64,000 bases of DNA, taken from Salaquimonas sp. (lineage in GTDB: Bacteria; Pseudomonadota; Alphaproteobacteria; Rhizobiales; Rhizobiaceae). A model generated the notes under the pieces. The model was not told where the DNA came from and made no database searches. It worked only from the letters and a program-made list of their open reading frames with translations. The stretch lies in NCBI GenBank assembly GCA_028289365.1, contig JANQQM010000026.1:1-64000 (forward strand), read 5' to 3'. Below are positions 43,616 through 51,550 of this stretch, piece by piece. How positions within the stretch are numbered: position 1 is the first letter of the stretch; each line of letters opens with the position of its first letter. The position numbers were made by a program, and so were the translations under genes.

Positions 43616-44563
43616 CTACAGCCAGCTGTTTTTCGAAAGATGGCATCCCAATGTAAAGGGCATCTTGCGGTTATAGGGGCTGATCCTCGGCCACTTTATG
43701 CCCGCCTTGCGGCAGCGGATCCAGAAATCTGGCATGACGTACAGCATGCGCGCGCCGGTCATTATCGGATTGAGAAAGGCTGGCGGAAACAGAATATCGC
43801 GCTTCTTGCTCGTTGCGACGTGATTTGCCACTGCGTCATTGAAGGGCAGGTAGGTGCGGTTCCCTGTTTCCTTGATGCGAGCGGCCTTAGCGACACCGCC
43901 CATCGCCAGTATCGCGGTTTTGGGCAGTTCATCTTCCTTGAACGTTACAAGTTCTTCCTGGTCCCAGTATTCGCGAACCAGTTTCAGATAGTCGACAAGC
44001 GCGGGGTGGCCGGGTTTTGAACCGAACAGGGAATTGCAAGCAATGACAGGCGACCGCCACATTTGCGGCCAACCGAGATGGGGTGGGAATATGTTTCGCA
44101 AGGTTCCAAAAAAATCATAGCGTTCGACGAGATCGTCAATGTTGGCATAGTTGATATAGTCAAAATCCACATAGACGCCGCCAAAGCGGTTCAATATTTC
44201 GGCGCGTAACAGATCCGATTTCTGTCCCCAGCAGCTTGCGCGTTCGTATAGGTCTCTCGTTTCAAACTCAAAACCTTCTGTCCTTGCATCATCCCAAAGC
44301 TGGAAATCCCAATCGGGATGGCGGTCGCGCCAGGTTCTGGAGAGAGCAGAGAGCTTATCCGGCACCGGTCCGCCGAGCCATATTTGGTGGAAGACCTTGG
44401 GTATTGCCGGTTTGGCCTTAGCCTTGATCTTATCCGGTTTTATCGCGTCATATCTGGCCGCTAGCTTGCCAAGAAAGTCCGAATTCTCGTCATTTAGCAA
44501 AGCGCCAAGCACACCGTCCATTTCCAGCGCCTGTTCAAATAGCGGCCAGGCATTTTCCGTCAT
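43616..44563 (-). CDS. Glycosyltransferase with DXD motif (OCH1/Gly_transf_sug-like)
   Basis: The 315-residue cytosolic protein contains PKVFHQIWLGG near 54-64 and the sugar-nucleotide DXD region RFGGVYVDFDYIN near 126-138, the hallmarks of the mannosyl/galactosyl transferases related to yeast OCH1 and bacterial capsular glycosyltransferases. The N-terminal 50 residues are family-unspecific. It probably adds a hexose to a glycan or lipid. It faces fni tail to tail and is not of the CrtX type, so a role in carotenoid glucoside formation is unlikely but not excluded. Confidence 0.82.
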   Translation of the reverse strand: MTENAWPLFEQALEMDGVLGALLNDENSDFLGKLAARYDAIKPDKIKAKAKPAIPKVFHQIWLGGPVPDKLSALSRTWRDRHPDWDFQLWDDARTEGFEFETRDLYERASCWGQKSDLLRAEILNRFGGVYVDFDYINYANIDDLVERYDFFGTLRNIFPPHLGWPQMWRSPVIACNSLFGSKPGHPALVDYLKLVREYWDQEELVTFKEDELPKTAILAMGGVAKAARIKETGNRTYLPFNDAVANHVATSKKRDILFPPAFLNPIMTGARMLYVMPDFWIRCRKAGIKWPRISPYNRKMPFTLGCHLSKNSWL

Positions 44564-44765
44564 GTTGTTGATTCCTCGCCAGACGCGGTCGCTTTACCCG
44601 AACGCTATTATCTTCGATGCGTCAATGATTGATTGCCCAGGATTTTCTAAAAATAGGCTGATTTCGTTTGGCGTCCAGATGGCAACGGAATGTTCGTTTT
44701 CGGCGCAATTCAAAACAGAATTTTAACAAGTAGACAAGCGAAAGGGGGGCAGAAACAATTCAAAT

Positions 44766-44789
44766 TTTACCGTTCTTGCTGACGGTAAA
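44766..44789. promoter_or_regulatory. Inverted repeat upstream of the TadG-like gene
   Basis: TTTACCGT-N8-ACGGTAAA, a perfect 8-bp inverted repeat, lies 57 bases before the TadG-like start in a 282-bp divergent gap. It may be an operator or a 5'-UTR hairpin. The arms resemble those of the palindrome at 53465 but with different spacing. Confidence 0.4.
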
Positions 44790-44845
44790 TAAAGACTTTT
44801 CACTGATGTTGACGGCTACCCCAATACACCACCCAGGACACCATC

Positions 44846-46213
44846 ATGCTTGCAAAGTTTTTTTCCTCCCAAAGTGGAAATTTCGCAATAACCGCTGCCC
44901 TTGCAGTTATTCCTATCTTTGGTGCAGCTGCTTTAGGTCTCGACTACTCCCGGATCAATCGTTTGCACTCTGACTTGCAGATTGCCACCGACAGTGCAGC
45001 GCTGGCGGCCGCAAAAGAAGGAATGAGCAACAAGGACAAAGCGGAGGATGCAGCCAATGAAATGTTTACCGCCAATATCCGCGAATATGACTACCTCAAC
45101 CCGGTAATTCATGACTTCAAGATTTCCAGCGAAGATGTCACGGTAAGTGCTACCGCAAAGATTGATCTTGTATTCGGGGCGTTTGTGGGACGGCCATATA
45201 TGAATGTAGCGGCCGAGGCGCATGTGACGCTTCAGTCTGATGAGAAGTATGAAATTGTCCTGGTGCTCGACAACACCTATTCGATGAAGGGCAAGAAAAT
45301 ACAGGATCTGGAAGTCGCTGCCGATACGCTGGTCGACTTGCTTGAAGCGAAATCAACTGCTGACATCAAGATGGGGATCGTTCCGTTTTCGCGCTATGTG
45401 AATGTCGGGCTTGGCAACAGGGGTCAGTCCTGGCTCTATGTTCCCGACGAGACCTCCTCGACCCGGAACGTTTGCTACAACAAGCGGGATGTGATCTCCA
45501 AAACCAATTGCCGGACGGAGACCAGAACCCGGCTTCGTGACGGCGTTACTGAATATTACGAGAAGAATATCTGTGACTACGAATATGGCGAGCCCTATCA
45601 GGTTTGCCGTGACCAGACCCGTCGTGAAAAATGGTATGGCTGTGTCGGGTCCCGCAACTACCCCTATAATGTGAAGGCCGATTATGTCGACCAGAAGATT
45701 CCCGGTTTGCTGAATGTCAGGTGCGGACGCGAGATAACACCGCTTACCGCCAATTTCAGCACGATCAGCGCCGAATTGAAGCGGATGTCGGTCAATGACG
45801 AGACCTATCTGCCGGCCGGATTTATCTGGGGTCGCAGATTGTTGAGCAGCAATCTGCCCTATTCGGAGGCGAAGCCTGCTGCGAATGACATCAAGAAGAT
45901 CATGATCGTCATGACCGATGGGGAAACGACGACATCGCCAACCTATCCCTATCACAAGGGCAAGGATACGGTTCGTTCCGATGAATTGATGATGGAGATC
46001 TGTCAGGCTGCCAAGATTGATGACGGGATCAGGATCATTACCGTCAAGGCGATTGATTCGGTTCAAAACATCAAAACAAGTGGAAACGGCGACAACTTCC
46101 TCAAATGTGCCAGCAGTCCCGAAGATGCTTTCCTGGTGGATGACACCGACAAGCTGAAGGAGGTGTTCGAGGAGATTGCCCAGAAGATCGCACCCATTCG
46201 CCTTGCGATGTGA
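44846..46213 (+). CDS. TadE/TadG-like pseudopilin-type protein with VWA domain
   Basis: The 455-residue protein begins with a TadG-type N-terminus: short basic leader, then a membrane helix at about 13-33, then DYSRINRLHSDLQIATDSAALAAAKEG at about 33-59, a strong TadG mark. A von Willebrand A domain starts near 137. Its MIDAS-like motif is DNTYS at 142-146 (usual form DxSxS), with MTDGETTTS near 354. A Cys/Tyr-rich insert of about 65 residues (about 208-275) interrupts the VWA fold and probably forms disulphides outside the cytoplasm. No other tad/flp gene is in the window, so it is an orphan; surface adhesion is likely. Confidence 0.85.
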   Translation: MLAKFFSSQSGNFAITAALAVIPIFGAAALGLDYSRINRLHSDLQIATDSAALAAAKEGMSNKDKAEDAANEMFTANIREYDYLNPVIHDFKISSEDVTVSATAKIDLVFGAFVGRPYMNVAAEAHVTLQSDEKYEIVLVLDNTYSMKGKKIQDLEVAADTLVDLLEAKSTADIKMGIVPFSRYVNVGLGNRGQSWLYVPDETSSTRNVCYNKRDVISKTNCRTETRTRLRDGVTEYYEKNICDYEYGEPYQVCRDQTRREKWYGCVGSRNYPYNVKADYVDQKIPGLLNVRCGREITPLTANFSTISAELKRMSVNDETYLPAGFIWGRRLLSSNLPYSEAKPAANDIKKIMIVMTDGETTTSPTYPYHKGKDTVRSDELMMEICQAAKIDDGIRIITVKAIDSVQNIKTSGNGDNFLKCASSPEDAFLVDDTDKLKEVFEEIAQKIAPIRLAM

Positions 46214-46234
46214 CGATCCGAGCGCTTGAAGAAC

Positions 46235-46813
46235 TCACCTGCGCCGATAGATGTTCATGACAACACCATTGGCGCAGGGGGCAGACTTGACCAATGCCAG
46301 TTCTGCCGGATGGGTGCCTGGTTCAAAAAGACGTTTTCCAGATCCGCATATGGCGGGAAAGGTCCAGAGCCGGAATTCGTCAACGAGTTCGTGTTCGAGA
46401 AGATACTGGATCAATTCCCAGCTTCCATGAATTTGCAGCAGCGGTCCATCTTCTGCCTTCAGCCGGGCGACTTCTTTGCCGATATTGCCTGAAATTGCCT
46501 TGGAATTTTCCCAGGGAAGTTCCATAAGTGTGGATGTCACCACATGCTTTTTTGCTGCATTCATCATTCGAGCAACAGGGTCGTCGTCGATTTCAGGCCA
46601 ATGGCCGGCAAATAACTCGTAAGTTTTGCGGCCAAATAGCATGTCATAGGGATCGGCCATTGCCTCTTTACGGACCTGTGCCATTACGCCTTCCCAATAG
46701 GGTGCAGCCCAACCGCCCTTGTCAAAGCCGCCCGAGCGATCTTCATCCGGCATGCTTGGAGCCTGCATCACGCCGTCGAGCGACACGAAGGTCAGTATTG
46801 CCAGATTCCTCAT
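46235..46813 (-). CDS. RibD C-terminal/dihydrofolate reductase-like protein
   Basis: The 192-residue protein has the RibD_C/DHFR-like pattern: ILTFVSLDGVMQAP near 6-19, MLFGRKTYELFAGHWPE near 59-75, IHGSWELIQYLLEHELVDEFRLW near 128-150 and an ending with LVKSAPCANGVVMNIYRR. Such YwjB/YyaP-type proteins are stand-alone NADPH-dependent reductases of unknown substrate. It overlaps the AHSA1 gene by 4 bp and closes the ArsR-led operon. Confidence 0.85.
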   Translation of the reverse strand: MRNLAILTFVSLDGVMQAPSMPDEDRSGGFDKGGWAAPYWEGVMAQVRKEAMADPYDMLFGRKTYELFAGHWPEIDDDPVARMMNAAKKHVVTSTLMELPWENSKAISGNIGKEVARLKAEDGPLLQIHGSWELIQYLLEHELVDEFRLWTFPAICGSGKRLFEPGTHPAELALVKSAPCANGVVMNIYRRR

Positions 46814-47268
46814 TCGACGCTCTCCCTGTGCAGGAAGCTCTCCAGGCTCGTCAGCGTGCCTTCCCAGCCGTCTGCATGAACTGTGCAGGCGAGGTCGGTC
46901 GGGATACCTTCATGGACAATTGTCACTTCTGTTTTATCTTTTTTGTCTGCAAAGCGAAATGTAACCCGCATGGGGATATTCTCTAGCGGGTCAGGTGGTT
47001 GCCAAGTCCAGCTCATGATGATTTCTGAAGACCGATCGATCCGTTCGAACCTGCCGCCAACGACCGGTTTTCTACCGTCGGGCAGGGACCAAAGCAGCCT
47101 GAAATTCCCTCCGGATGCGAAGTCGTATTCCAGCACTTCTACCGCAATATCTATGGACGGTGAGAACCACTTTGCGATGGCATCTGCTCGCGTGAATGCA
47201 TCGAATATCCGGCTGCGAGGCGCAGAAATATCGCGCCGTACAATCAGGGGAACCGGAGTGTCAGTCAT
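46810..47268 (-). CDS. SRPBCC/AHSA1 domain protein
   Basis: The 152-residue protein begins at ATG 47268, inside the end of the arsR gene (8-bp overlap). The SRPBCC fold is evident: VRRDISAPRSRIFDAFTRADAIAKWFSP near 10-37, GGNFRLLWSLPDGR near 54, and the C-terminal helix GWEGTLTSLESFLH. AHSA1-type proteins beside an ArsR regulator are a common pair that often governs small hydrophobic-ligand responses. A much longer in-frame reading through arsR is rejected. Confidence 0.88.
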   Translation of the reverse strand: MTDTPVPLIVRRDISAPRSRIFDAFTRADAIAKWFSPSIDIAVEVLEYDFASGGNFRLLWSLPDGRKPVVGGRFERIDRSSEIIMSWTWQPPDPLENIPMRVTFRFADKKDKTEVTIVHEGIPTDLACTVHADGWEGTLTSLESFLHRESVE

Positions 47269-47614
47269 CTTTGATGTCTCCCCGATCTTCCTCCAGTACG
47301 AAATCTTCCAGGCGTTTAAGCGTGCCTGCCCAGAATTCCCGATGCCTCGCGATCCAGTCTTCCGCTTCGTGCATTGGCGCGGCCTCCAGATGAAACCGGT
47401 GAATCCTTCCGTTGATCTCACGGCGGACCAGTCCGGCGGTTTCGAGCACTTTCAAGTGTTTCGAGATTGTTGGTTGGGCGACCTGGAACGGCGCCTGCAA
47501 TTCGCCCGCGGACATGGCGCCTTTGTTTGCGAGCATGGAAATCATCTTACGGCGGGTGCCGTCACCCAGGGCATGAAATGCACGATCCAGCGGTGTTTGA
47601 TAATTAATAGCCAT
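47261..47614 (-). CDS. ArsR family transcriptional repressor
   Basis: The 117-residue winged-helix protein has the ArsR core: RAFHALGDGTRRKMISMLANKGAMSAGELQ spread over about 10-39, then FQVAQPTISKHLKVLETAGLVRREINGRIH (about 43-72). No metal-binding ELCVCDL motif is present, so it belongs to the non-metal branch usually linked to AHSA1 genes. The ATG sits inside a perfect 16-bp palindrome and directly at the predicted transcription start, so the mRNA should be leaderless and the repressor probably controls itself. Confidence 0.9.
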   Translation of the reverse strand: MAINYQTPLDRAFHALGDGTRRKMISMLANKGAMSAGELQAPFQVAQPTISKHLKVLETAGLVRREINGRIHRFHLEAAPMHEAEDWIARHREFWAGTLKRLEDFVLEEDRGDIKDD

Positions 47615-47649
47615 ATGGCTATATAAAATAACGAAGTTTGTGGTGTCAA
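47607..47649 (-). promoter_or_regulatory. arsR promoter with operator over the start codon
   Basis: On the minus strand TTGACA (47649-47644) is followed after 18 bases by TATATA (47625-47620). The expected start falls at or next to the A of the arsR ATG (47614). The perfect palindrome ATAGCCATATGGCTAT (47607-47622) covers the -10 edge, start site and ATG. No ribosome site is present. This layout predicts a leaderless, self-repressed transcript. Confidence 0.75.
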
Positions 47650-47726
47650 CAGTTTGGCGGAATCAATGAGTATGGCCGGTGGGGTGCGTCTGGCTTATTG
47701 GATGTTCATCACATTTGATCTTTGCC

Positions 47727-47754
47727 GCGAGCGATAATAATAAAGAGCGCTCGC
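47727..47754. other. Hairpin in the arsR/enolase-superfamily intergenic region
   Basis: A perfect 7-bp GC-rich stem (GCGAGCG/CGCTCGC) with a 14-nt AT-rich loop lies in the 260-bp divergent gap. No T-tract follows. It could be part of the 5' leader of the gene at 47875, about 120 bases downstream, or an operator. No gene is seen in the gap. Confidence 0.35.
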
Positions 47755-47874
47755 ACCGATCCACGGATTTGAGTATAAGAACATCGGAATGCAGATCGAC
47801 ATCGCCAATGGCGTTCTTCCCCGTCGCCAAACCGTCTGCAATTCAGGTAAAAGCCAAAACAAAAGAGTTTACCG

Positions 47875-48975
47875 ATGACGCGTAAAATTTCGGCCATAAC
47901 CGCTCGCCTGTTTCACATTCCCCTGGCGGAGGTGCTGGTCGATGCGAAGCATGGCGACCATCATCACTTTGAACTTGTCACCGCCACGGTGCATCTGGAA
48001 GATGGCAGCGAGGGTACCGGTTATACCTATACCGGTGGCAAGGGCGGTCATGCGATCAAGGCGATGATCGATCATGATCTTGCACCCTTCCTGATCGGCA
48101 AGGATGGTGAGGAGATCGAGGAACTGTATGACGCCATGCAATGGCATGTGCATTATGTGGCGCGTGGCGGTATCGCGTCCTTTGCGATTTCGGCGGTCGA
48201 TATCGCGCTTTGGGATTTGCGCGGCAAGCATACCGATATGCCCTTGTGGAAGATGGCTGGTGGAGCCGGTCAATCCTGCCGCGCCTATTGTGGCGGTATC
48301 GACCTTAACTTCGAACTGCCAAAGCTGCTGAACAATATTCGCGGCTATCTCGATGCCGGGTTCAACGGGGTAAAGATCAAGATCGGTAAACCGGATCTGG
48401 CAGAGGACGTTGAGCGAATCGCTGCTGTCCGGGAGCTGATCGGGCCGGACATCGCGTTCATGGTGGATGCGAATTATTCCATGACGGTGGAACAGGCCAT
48501 CGATGCCTCGAATTCCTTCAAACCATTTGATCTGGTGTGGTTTGAAGAACCGATCATTCCGGATGACTACACCGGTTTCGGAAGAATTGTAGAAGCAACC
48601 GGCATGCCACTGGCCATGGGAGAGAACCTCCATACAATCCATGAATTCGAGATGGCTTTTGAACTTGCGCAGTTGAGTTACATACAGCCGGATTCTTCAA
48701 ATTGCGGTGGCGTTACCGGCTTCCTGCAAGTCGCGGAATTGTCCCGCAAATATGGTTTGCCTGTCTGCAGTCATGGAATGCAGGAATTGCATGTGAGCCT
48801 GTTGTCGGGCCAACCCAATTCCGGCTGGCTGGAAGTACATTCCTTCCCGATCGATCAGTACACAACCCGGCCGCTACAGGTCGAAAACGCTCTGGCAATT
48901 GCGCCAGATGATCCCGGCATCGGTGTTACATTTGACTGGAACAAATTGGAACGAACCAACATCTTGAAGAACTAA
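47875..48975 (+). CDS. Enolase superfamily enzyme, mandelate racemase subgroup
   Basis: The 366-residue enzyme has the full catalytic set in order: K167-I-K169 (KxK base), Mg ligands Asp198, Glu224 and Glu250, and the Asp273/His300 dyad. The H/D dyad with KxK is typical of the mandelate racemase subgroup, which includes many sugar-acid dehydratases. The 20s loop carries [11 protein letters not shown], rich in His, which shapes substrate specificity. The neighbouring zinc alcohol dehydrogenase and SDR suggest sugar-acid or polyol catabolism. The exact substrate is not determinable. Confidence 0.9.
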   Translation: MTRKISAITARLFHIPLAEVLVDAKHGDHHHFELVTATVHLEDGSEGTGYTYTGGKGGHAIKAMIDHDLAPFLIGKDGEEIEELYDAMQWHVHYVARGGIASFAISAVDIALWDLRGKHTDMPLWKMAGGAGQSCRAYCGGIDLNFELPKLLNNIRGYLDAGFNGVKIKIGKPDLAEDVERIAAVRELIGPDIAFMVDANYSMTVEQAIDASNSFKPFDLVWFEEPIIPDDYTGFGRIVEATGMPLAMGENLHTIHEFEMAFELAQLSYIQPDSSNCGGVTGFLQVAELSRKYGLPVCSHGMQELHVSLLSGQPNSGWLEVHSFPIDQYTTRPLQVENALAIAPDDPGIGVTFDWNKLERTNILKN

Positions 48976-48985
48976 AGGGCTTGCC

Positions 48986-50020
48986 ATGGCATCGAGATCA
49001 GCAGTTTATCGCGGAAACAAATCATTTTCGGTAGAGCAGAAAGAAGTCTCGGCTCCGGGCGCTGGAGAAGTGCAGATCCAAGTCGCCTATTGCGGCATTT
49101 GCGGCACTGATTTGCATATCTATCTCGGCCACATGGATCAGCGCGTCGGTTTTGAGCGTACCATTGGCCATGAGATGTCGGGTGTGATCTCGGCAATCGG
49201 GGAGGGGGTTTCCGGGCTTTCTGTCGGTCAGCATGTGGTCGTGCGCCCGCTCGATCATTGCGGAGTTTGCCCCGCCTGTATTGCAGGGCATGAACACATT
49301 TGTCACAATTTGAAATTCATCGGGATTGATACTGAAGGAGCATTTCAGGAGTTCTGGAATGTACCTGCCCATACGATCCATACCTTGCCGGATGATCTGA
49401 GCCTCGCGCACGCAGCCCTGATTGAGCCGTTGGCCGTGGCTTGTCATGATGTGGAGCGCGGTCAAGTTGCCGAGGGTGAGGATGTGCTGGTGATCGGCGG
49501 CGGGCCGATTGGCATGCTTGTGGCCCTGGTCGCCCGCAATGCCGGGGGAAATGTGGTCATTTCCGAGATCAATGAGAACCGCCTTGCCTATGCCGAGAAG
49601 CTCGGTTTTGCTACCGCCAATCCGCTGGAAACAGATGTCGCCAAGCTGATGAATGAACGGACCGGCAACAAGGGTGCTGACGTGGTGTTCGAGGTATCCG
49701 GTAGCCAGCCCGGCGTTGATCTGATGACTGCTGCTGCCGCTACGCGCGGGCGGATTGTGATGGTTGCTATCCATGCAACGAAGCCGCAAATCGACATGTT
49801 CCAATTCTTTTGGCGGGAGCTGGAGCTGATCGGTGCTCGGGTTTACCGGCCCGAGGATTACGACGCGGCCATGCAGTTGCTGGCTGAGGGCATTGTCGAT
49901 TGCGACAGTTTCATCACCGATATTCAACCGCTTGACGCCATCCAAAGCGCATTTGAGACCCTGACCTCGAATCCCAATGCAATGAAATCAATGATCAGGG
50001 TATCCGGAGAACTGGCATGA
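48986..50020 (+). CDS. Zinc-dependent alcohol/polyol dehydrogenase (MDR family)
   Basis: The 344-residue medium-chain dehydrogenase keeps both zinc sites: catalytic Cys39, His62 and Glu63, and structural Cys92, Cys95, Cys98 and Cys106. The Rossmann motif VIGGGPIGMLVAL lies near 169-181 with SEIN after it (NAD preference). It is closest in pattern to threonine/sorbitol/galactitol dehydrogenases. AAAGGG precedes the ATG 10 bp after the enolase-superfamily gene, and its stop overlaps the next SDR start. Confidence 0.88.
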   Translation: MASRSAVYRGNKSFSVEQKEVSAPGAGEVQIQVAYCGICGTDLHIYLGHMDQRVGFERTIGHEMSGVISAIGEGVSGLSVGQHVVVRPLDHCGVCPACIAGHEHICHNLKFIGIDTEGAFQEFWNVPAHTIHTLPDDLSLAHAALIEPLAVACHDVERGQVAEGEDVLVIGGGPIGMLVALVARNAGGNVVISEINENRLAYAEKLGFATANPLETDVAKLMNERTGNKGADVVFEVSGSQPGVDLMTAAAATRGRIVMVAIHATKPQIDMFQFFWRELELIGARVYRPEDYDAAMQLLAEGIVDCDSFITDIQPLDAIQSAFETLTSNPNAMKSMIRVSGELA

Positions 50021-50787
50021 ACGTTTTAAAGTCTTTCGATCTGAGCGGAAAAACCGCTCTGGTGACCGGTTCCCGGCGTGGCATCGGGCGCGGAATGGCA
50101 GAGGCGCTTGCCGAGGCAGGTGCCGATATCATAGGCGTCAGCGCATCAATGGAAGCCGATGGCGGTGCGCTGGGTGAAGCAGTCAGGGCCAGCGGGCGCA
50201 AATTCTCCGGCTATCAATGCGACTTTGGCGACAGGGCAGCAGTGCACGGCTTTGCCGAACAAGTGCGCTCAGATCATTCGCAGATCGACATTCTCGTCAA
50301 TAATGCGGGGACGATAATGCGGAAGCCCGCTGCCGATCATGAAGATGAGTTGTGGGATGTGGTCATCGAGATCAACCTGTCAGCGCAGTTTGTGCTTACA
50401 CGGGAAATCGGCAAGACAATGGTCGAGCGTGGCAGCGGCAAGATCATTTTCACCGCTTCACTTTTGACGTTTCAGGGTGGGATTACCGTGCCGGGCTATT
50501 CAGCTTCGAAGGGTGGTATCGGTCAGCTGACGAAGGCGTTTGCCAATGAGTGGGCGCCCAAAGGTGTCAACGTCAATGCGATCGCGCCCGGCTATATCGA
50601 GACCGACAATACCGAGGCGCTTCGGAACGATGCGGCCAGGTACAAGTCCATTCTGGAACGAATTCCGGCCGGGCGTTGGGGTAATCCAGACGACTTCAAG
50701 GGACCTGCGGTGTTCCTGGCTTCAACAGCTTCCGACTATGTCCATGGTGAAATCCTGGTGGTGGATGGCGGCTGGATGGGGCGCTGA
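50017..50787 (+). CDS. SDR oxidoreductase (gluconate 5-dehydrogenase/KduD-like)
   Basis: The 256-residue enzyme has TGSRRGIGRGMAEAL at 17-31, NNAGTIMRKPA near 93, Ser near 149 and Y-S-A-S-K near 161-165. The NNAGTI-R-PA pattern and IEINLSAQF are typical of KduD and gluconate 5-dehydrogenases acting on keto-sugar acids. It overlaps the ADH gene by 4 bp and has CGGAGAA upstream. Three consecutive enzymes without a transporter or regulator suggest a short catabolic cassette fed from elsewhere. Confidence 0.88.
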   Translation: MNVLKSFDLSGKTALVTGSRRGIGRGMAEALAEAGADIIGVSASMEADGGALGEAVRASGRKFSGYQCDFGDRAAVHGFAEQVRSDHSQIDILVNNAGTIMRKPAADHEDELWDVVIEINLSAQFVLTREIGKTMVERGSGKIIFTASLLTFQGGITVPGYSASKGGIGQLTKAFANEWAPKGVNVNAIAPGYIETDNTEALRNDAARYKSILERIPAGRWGNPDDFKGPAVFLASTASDYVHGEILVVDGGWMGR

Positions 50788-50807
50788 ACAGGCGACTTGC
50801 AATCAGT

Positions 50808-51437
50808 TCAGGCGTTCAGTTCAAGCTCTTTCTTGAGTCGCTCGTTCTCTGATCTGAGACGGGCCATTTCTTCACGCAGCGGTGCAAGCTGGGGTTCCAG
50901 CTCCTCAAGGGTCACCCGTTGCGGAATGTGCTGCGGACAATTCCAATCCAGCGCCTCGACTGAGATGACGACTGCACGCTCGGGCAGGCCACGATAGGTC
51001 GGATCCTTCAGCTTGGTCGTGAGAAGCGGATCTTCCTTGGAGTCGATTAGTTTGGCGCGGCCCCATATCTTCAAGCGGCGCCTATTGGGATAATCCATCA
51101 GGATCATTGCGATCCTGTCATTTTCCTTGAGATTGCCTGCGCTCAGATATTGCCGGTTGCCGCGAAAGTCGGCATAGGCGATGGTCTTGTCGTCAAGCAC
51201 TTTGAGGAAGCCGACCGGACCGCCCCGAAACTGAACATAGGGCCAGCCGGTTTCCGATACGGTTGCCTGGTAGAAGCCGTCGCGCGCCGAAATAAATTCC
51301 GCTTCGACCGGGCCAATGCGATCTCCGCGATCGGCCTCGGGCAGCAGGAATTTCGAGTACGCCTCAGCTGATCCCTGTTGTTCCTGAACAGACAGGACGG
51401 ACGGTGTAAAGCCGATTTCAGCGAAAGCGCGAGCCAT
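50808..51437 (-). CDS. Pyridoxamine 5'-phosphate oxidase-like flavin protein with coiled-coil tail
   Basis: ATG 51437 follows GAGGAAG by 6 bases. The 209-residue protein has a split-barrel FMN-binding domain (EFISARDGFYQATVSETGWPYVQFRGGPVGFLKVLD is spread over about 46-81; RLKIWGRAKLID near 121), then a heptad-like tail from about 172 (LEELEPQLAPLREEMARLRSENERLKKEL is spread over 179-207). The tail is unusual for the family and could mediate oligomers. Flavin- or heme-dependent reduction is expected. It is divergent from the LysR gene, which may regulate it. Confidence 0.8.
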   Translation of the reverse strand: MARAFAEIGFTPSVLSVQEQQGSAEAYSKFLLPEADRGDRIGPVEAEFISARDGFYQATVSETGWPYVQFRGGPVGFLKVLDDKTIAYADFRGNRQYLSAGNLKENDRIAMILMDYPNRRRLKIWGRAKLIDSKEDPLLTTKLKDPTYRGLPERAVVISVEALDWNCPQHIPQRVTLEELEPQLAPLREEMARLRSENERLKKELELNA

Positions 51438-51550
51438 GATCTTCCTCGTTTGGTTCAGCAGATGGGCGTATAACGGCAAGATAGTTTATTTCATTATAAG
51501 TTAGAATAATCATTTTACTGAAGATATTATTCCATTATATTGAATAGTTG

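Noticed and set aside
47666-47737. 23-codon plus-strand frame upstream of the enolase-superfamily gene
   Set aside because: No ribosome site, and it runs into the intergenic hairpin; most likely chance.
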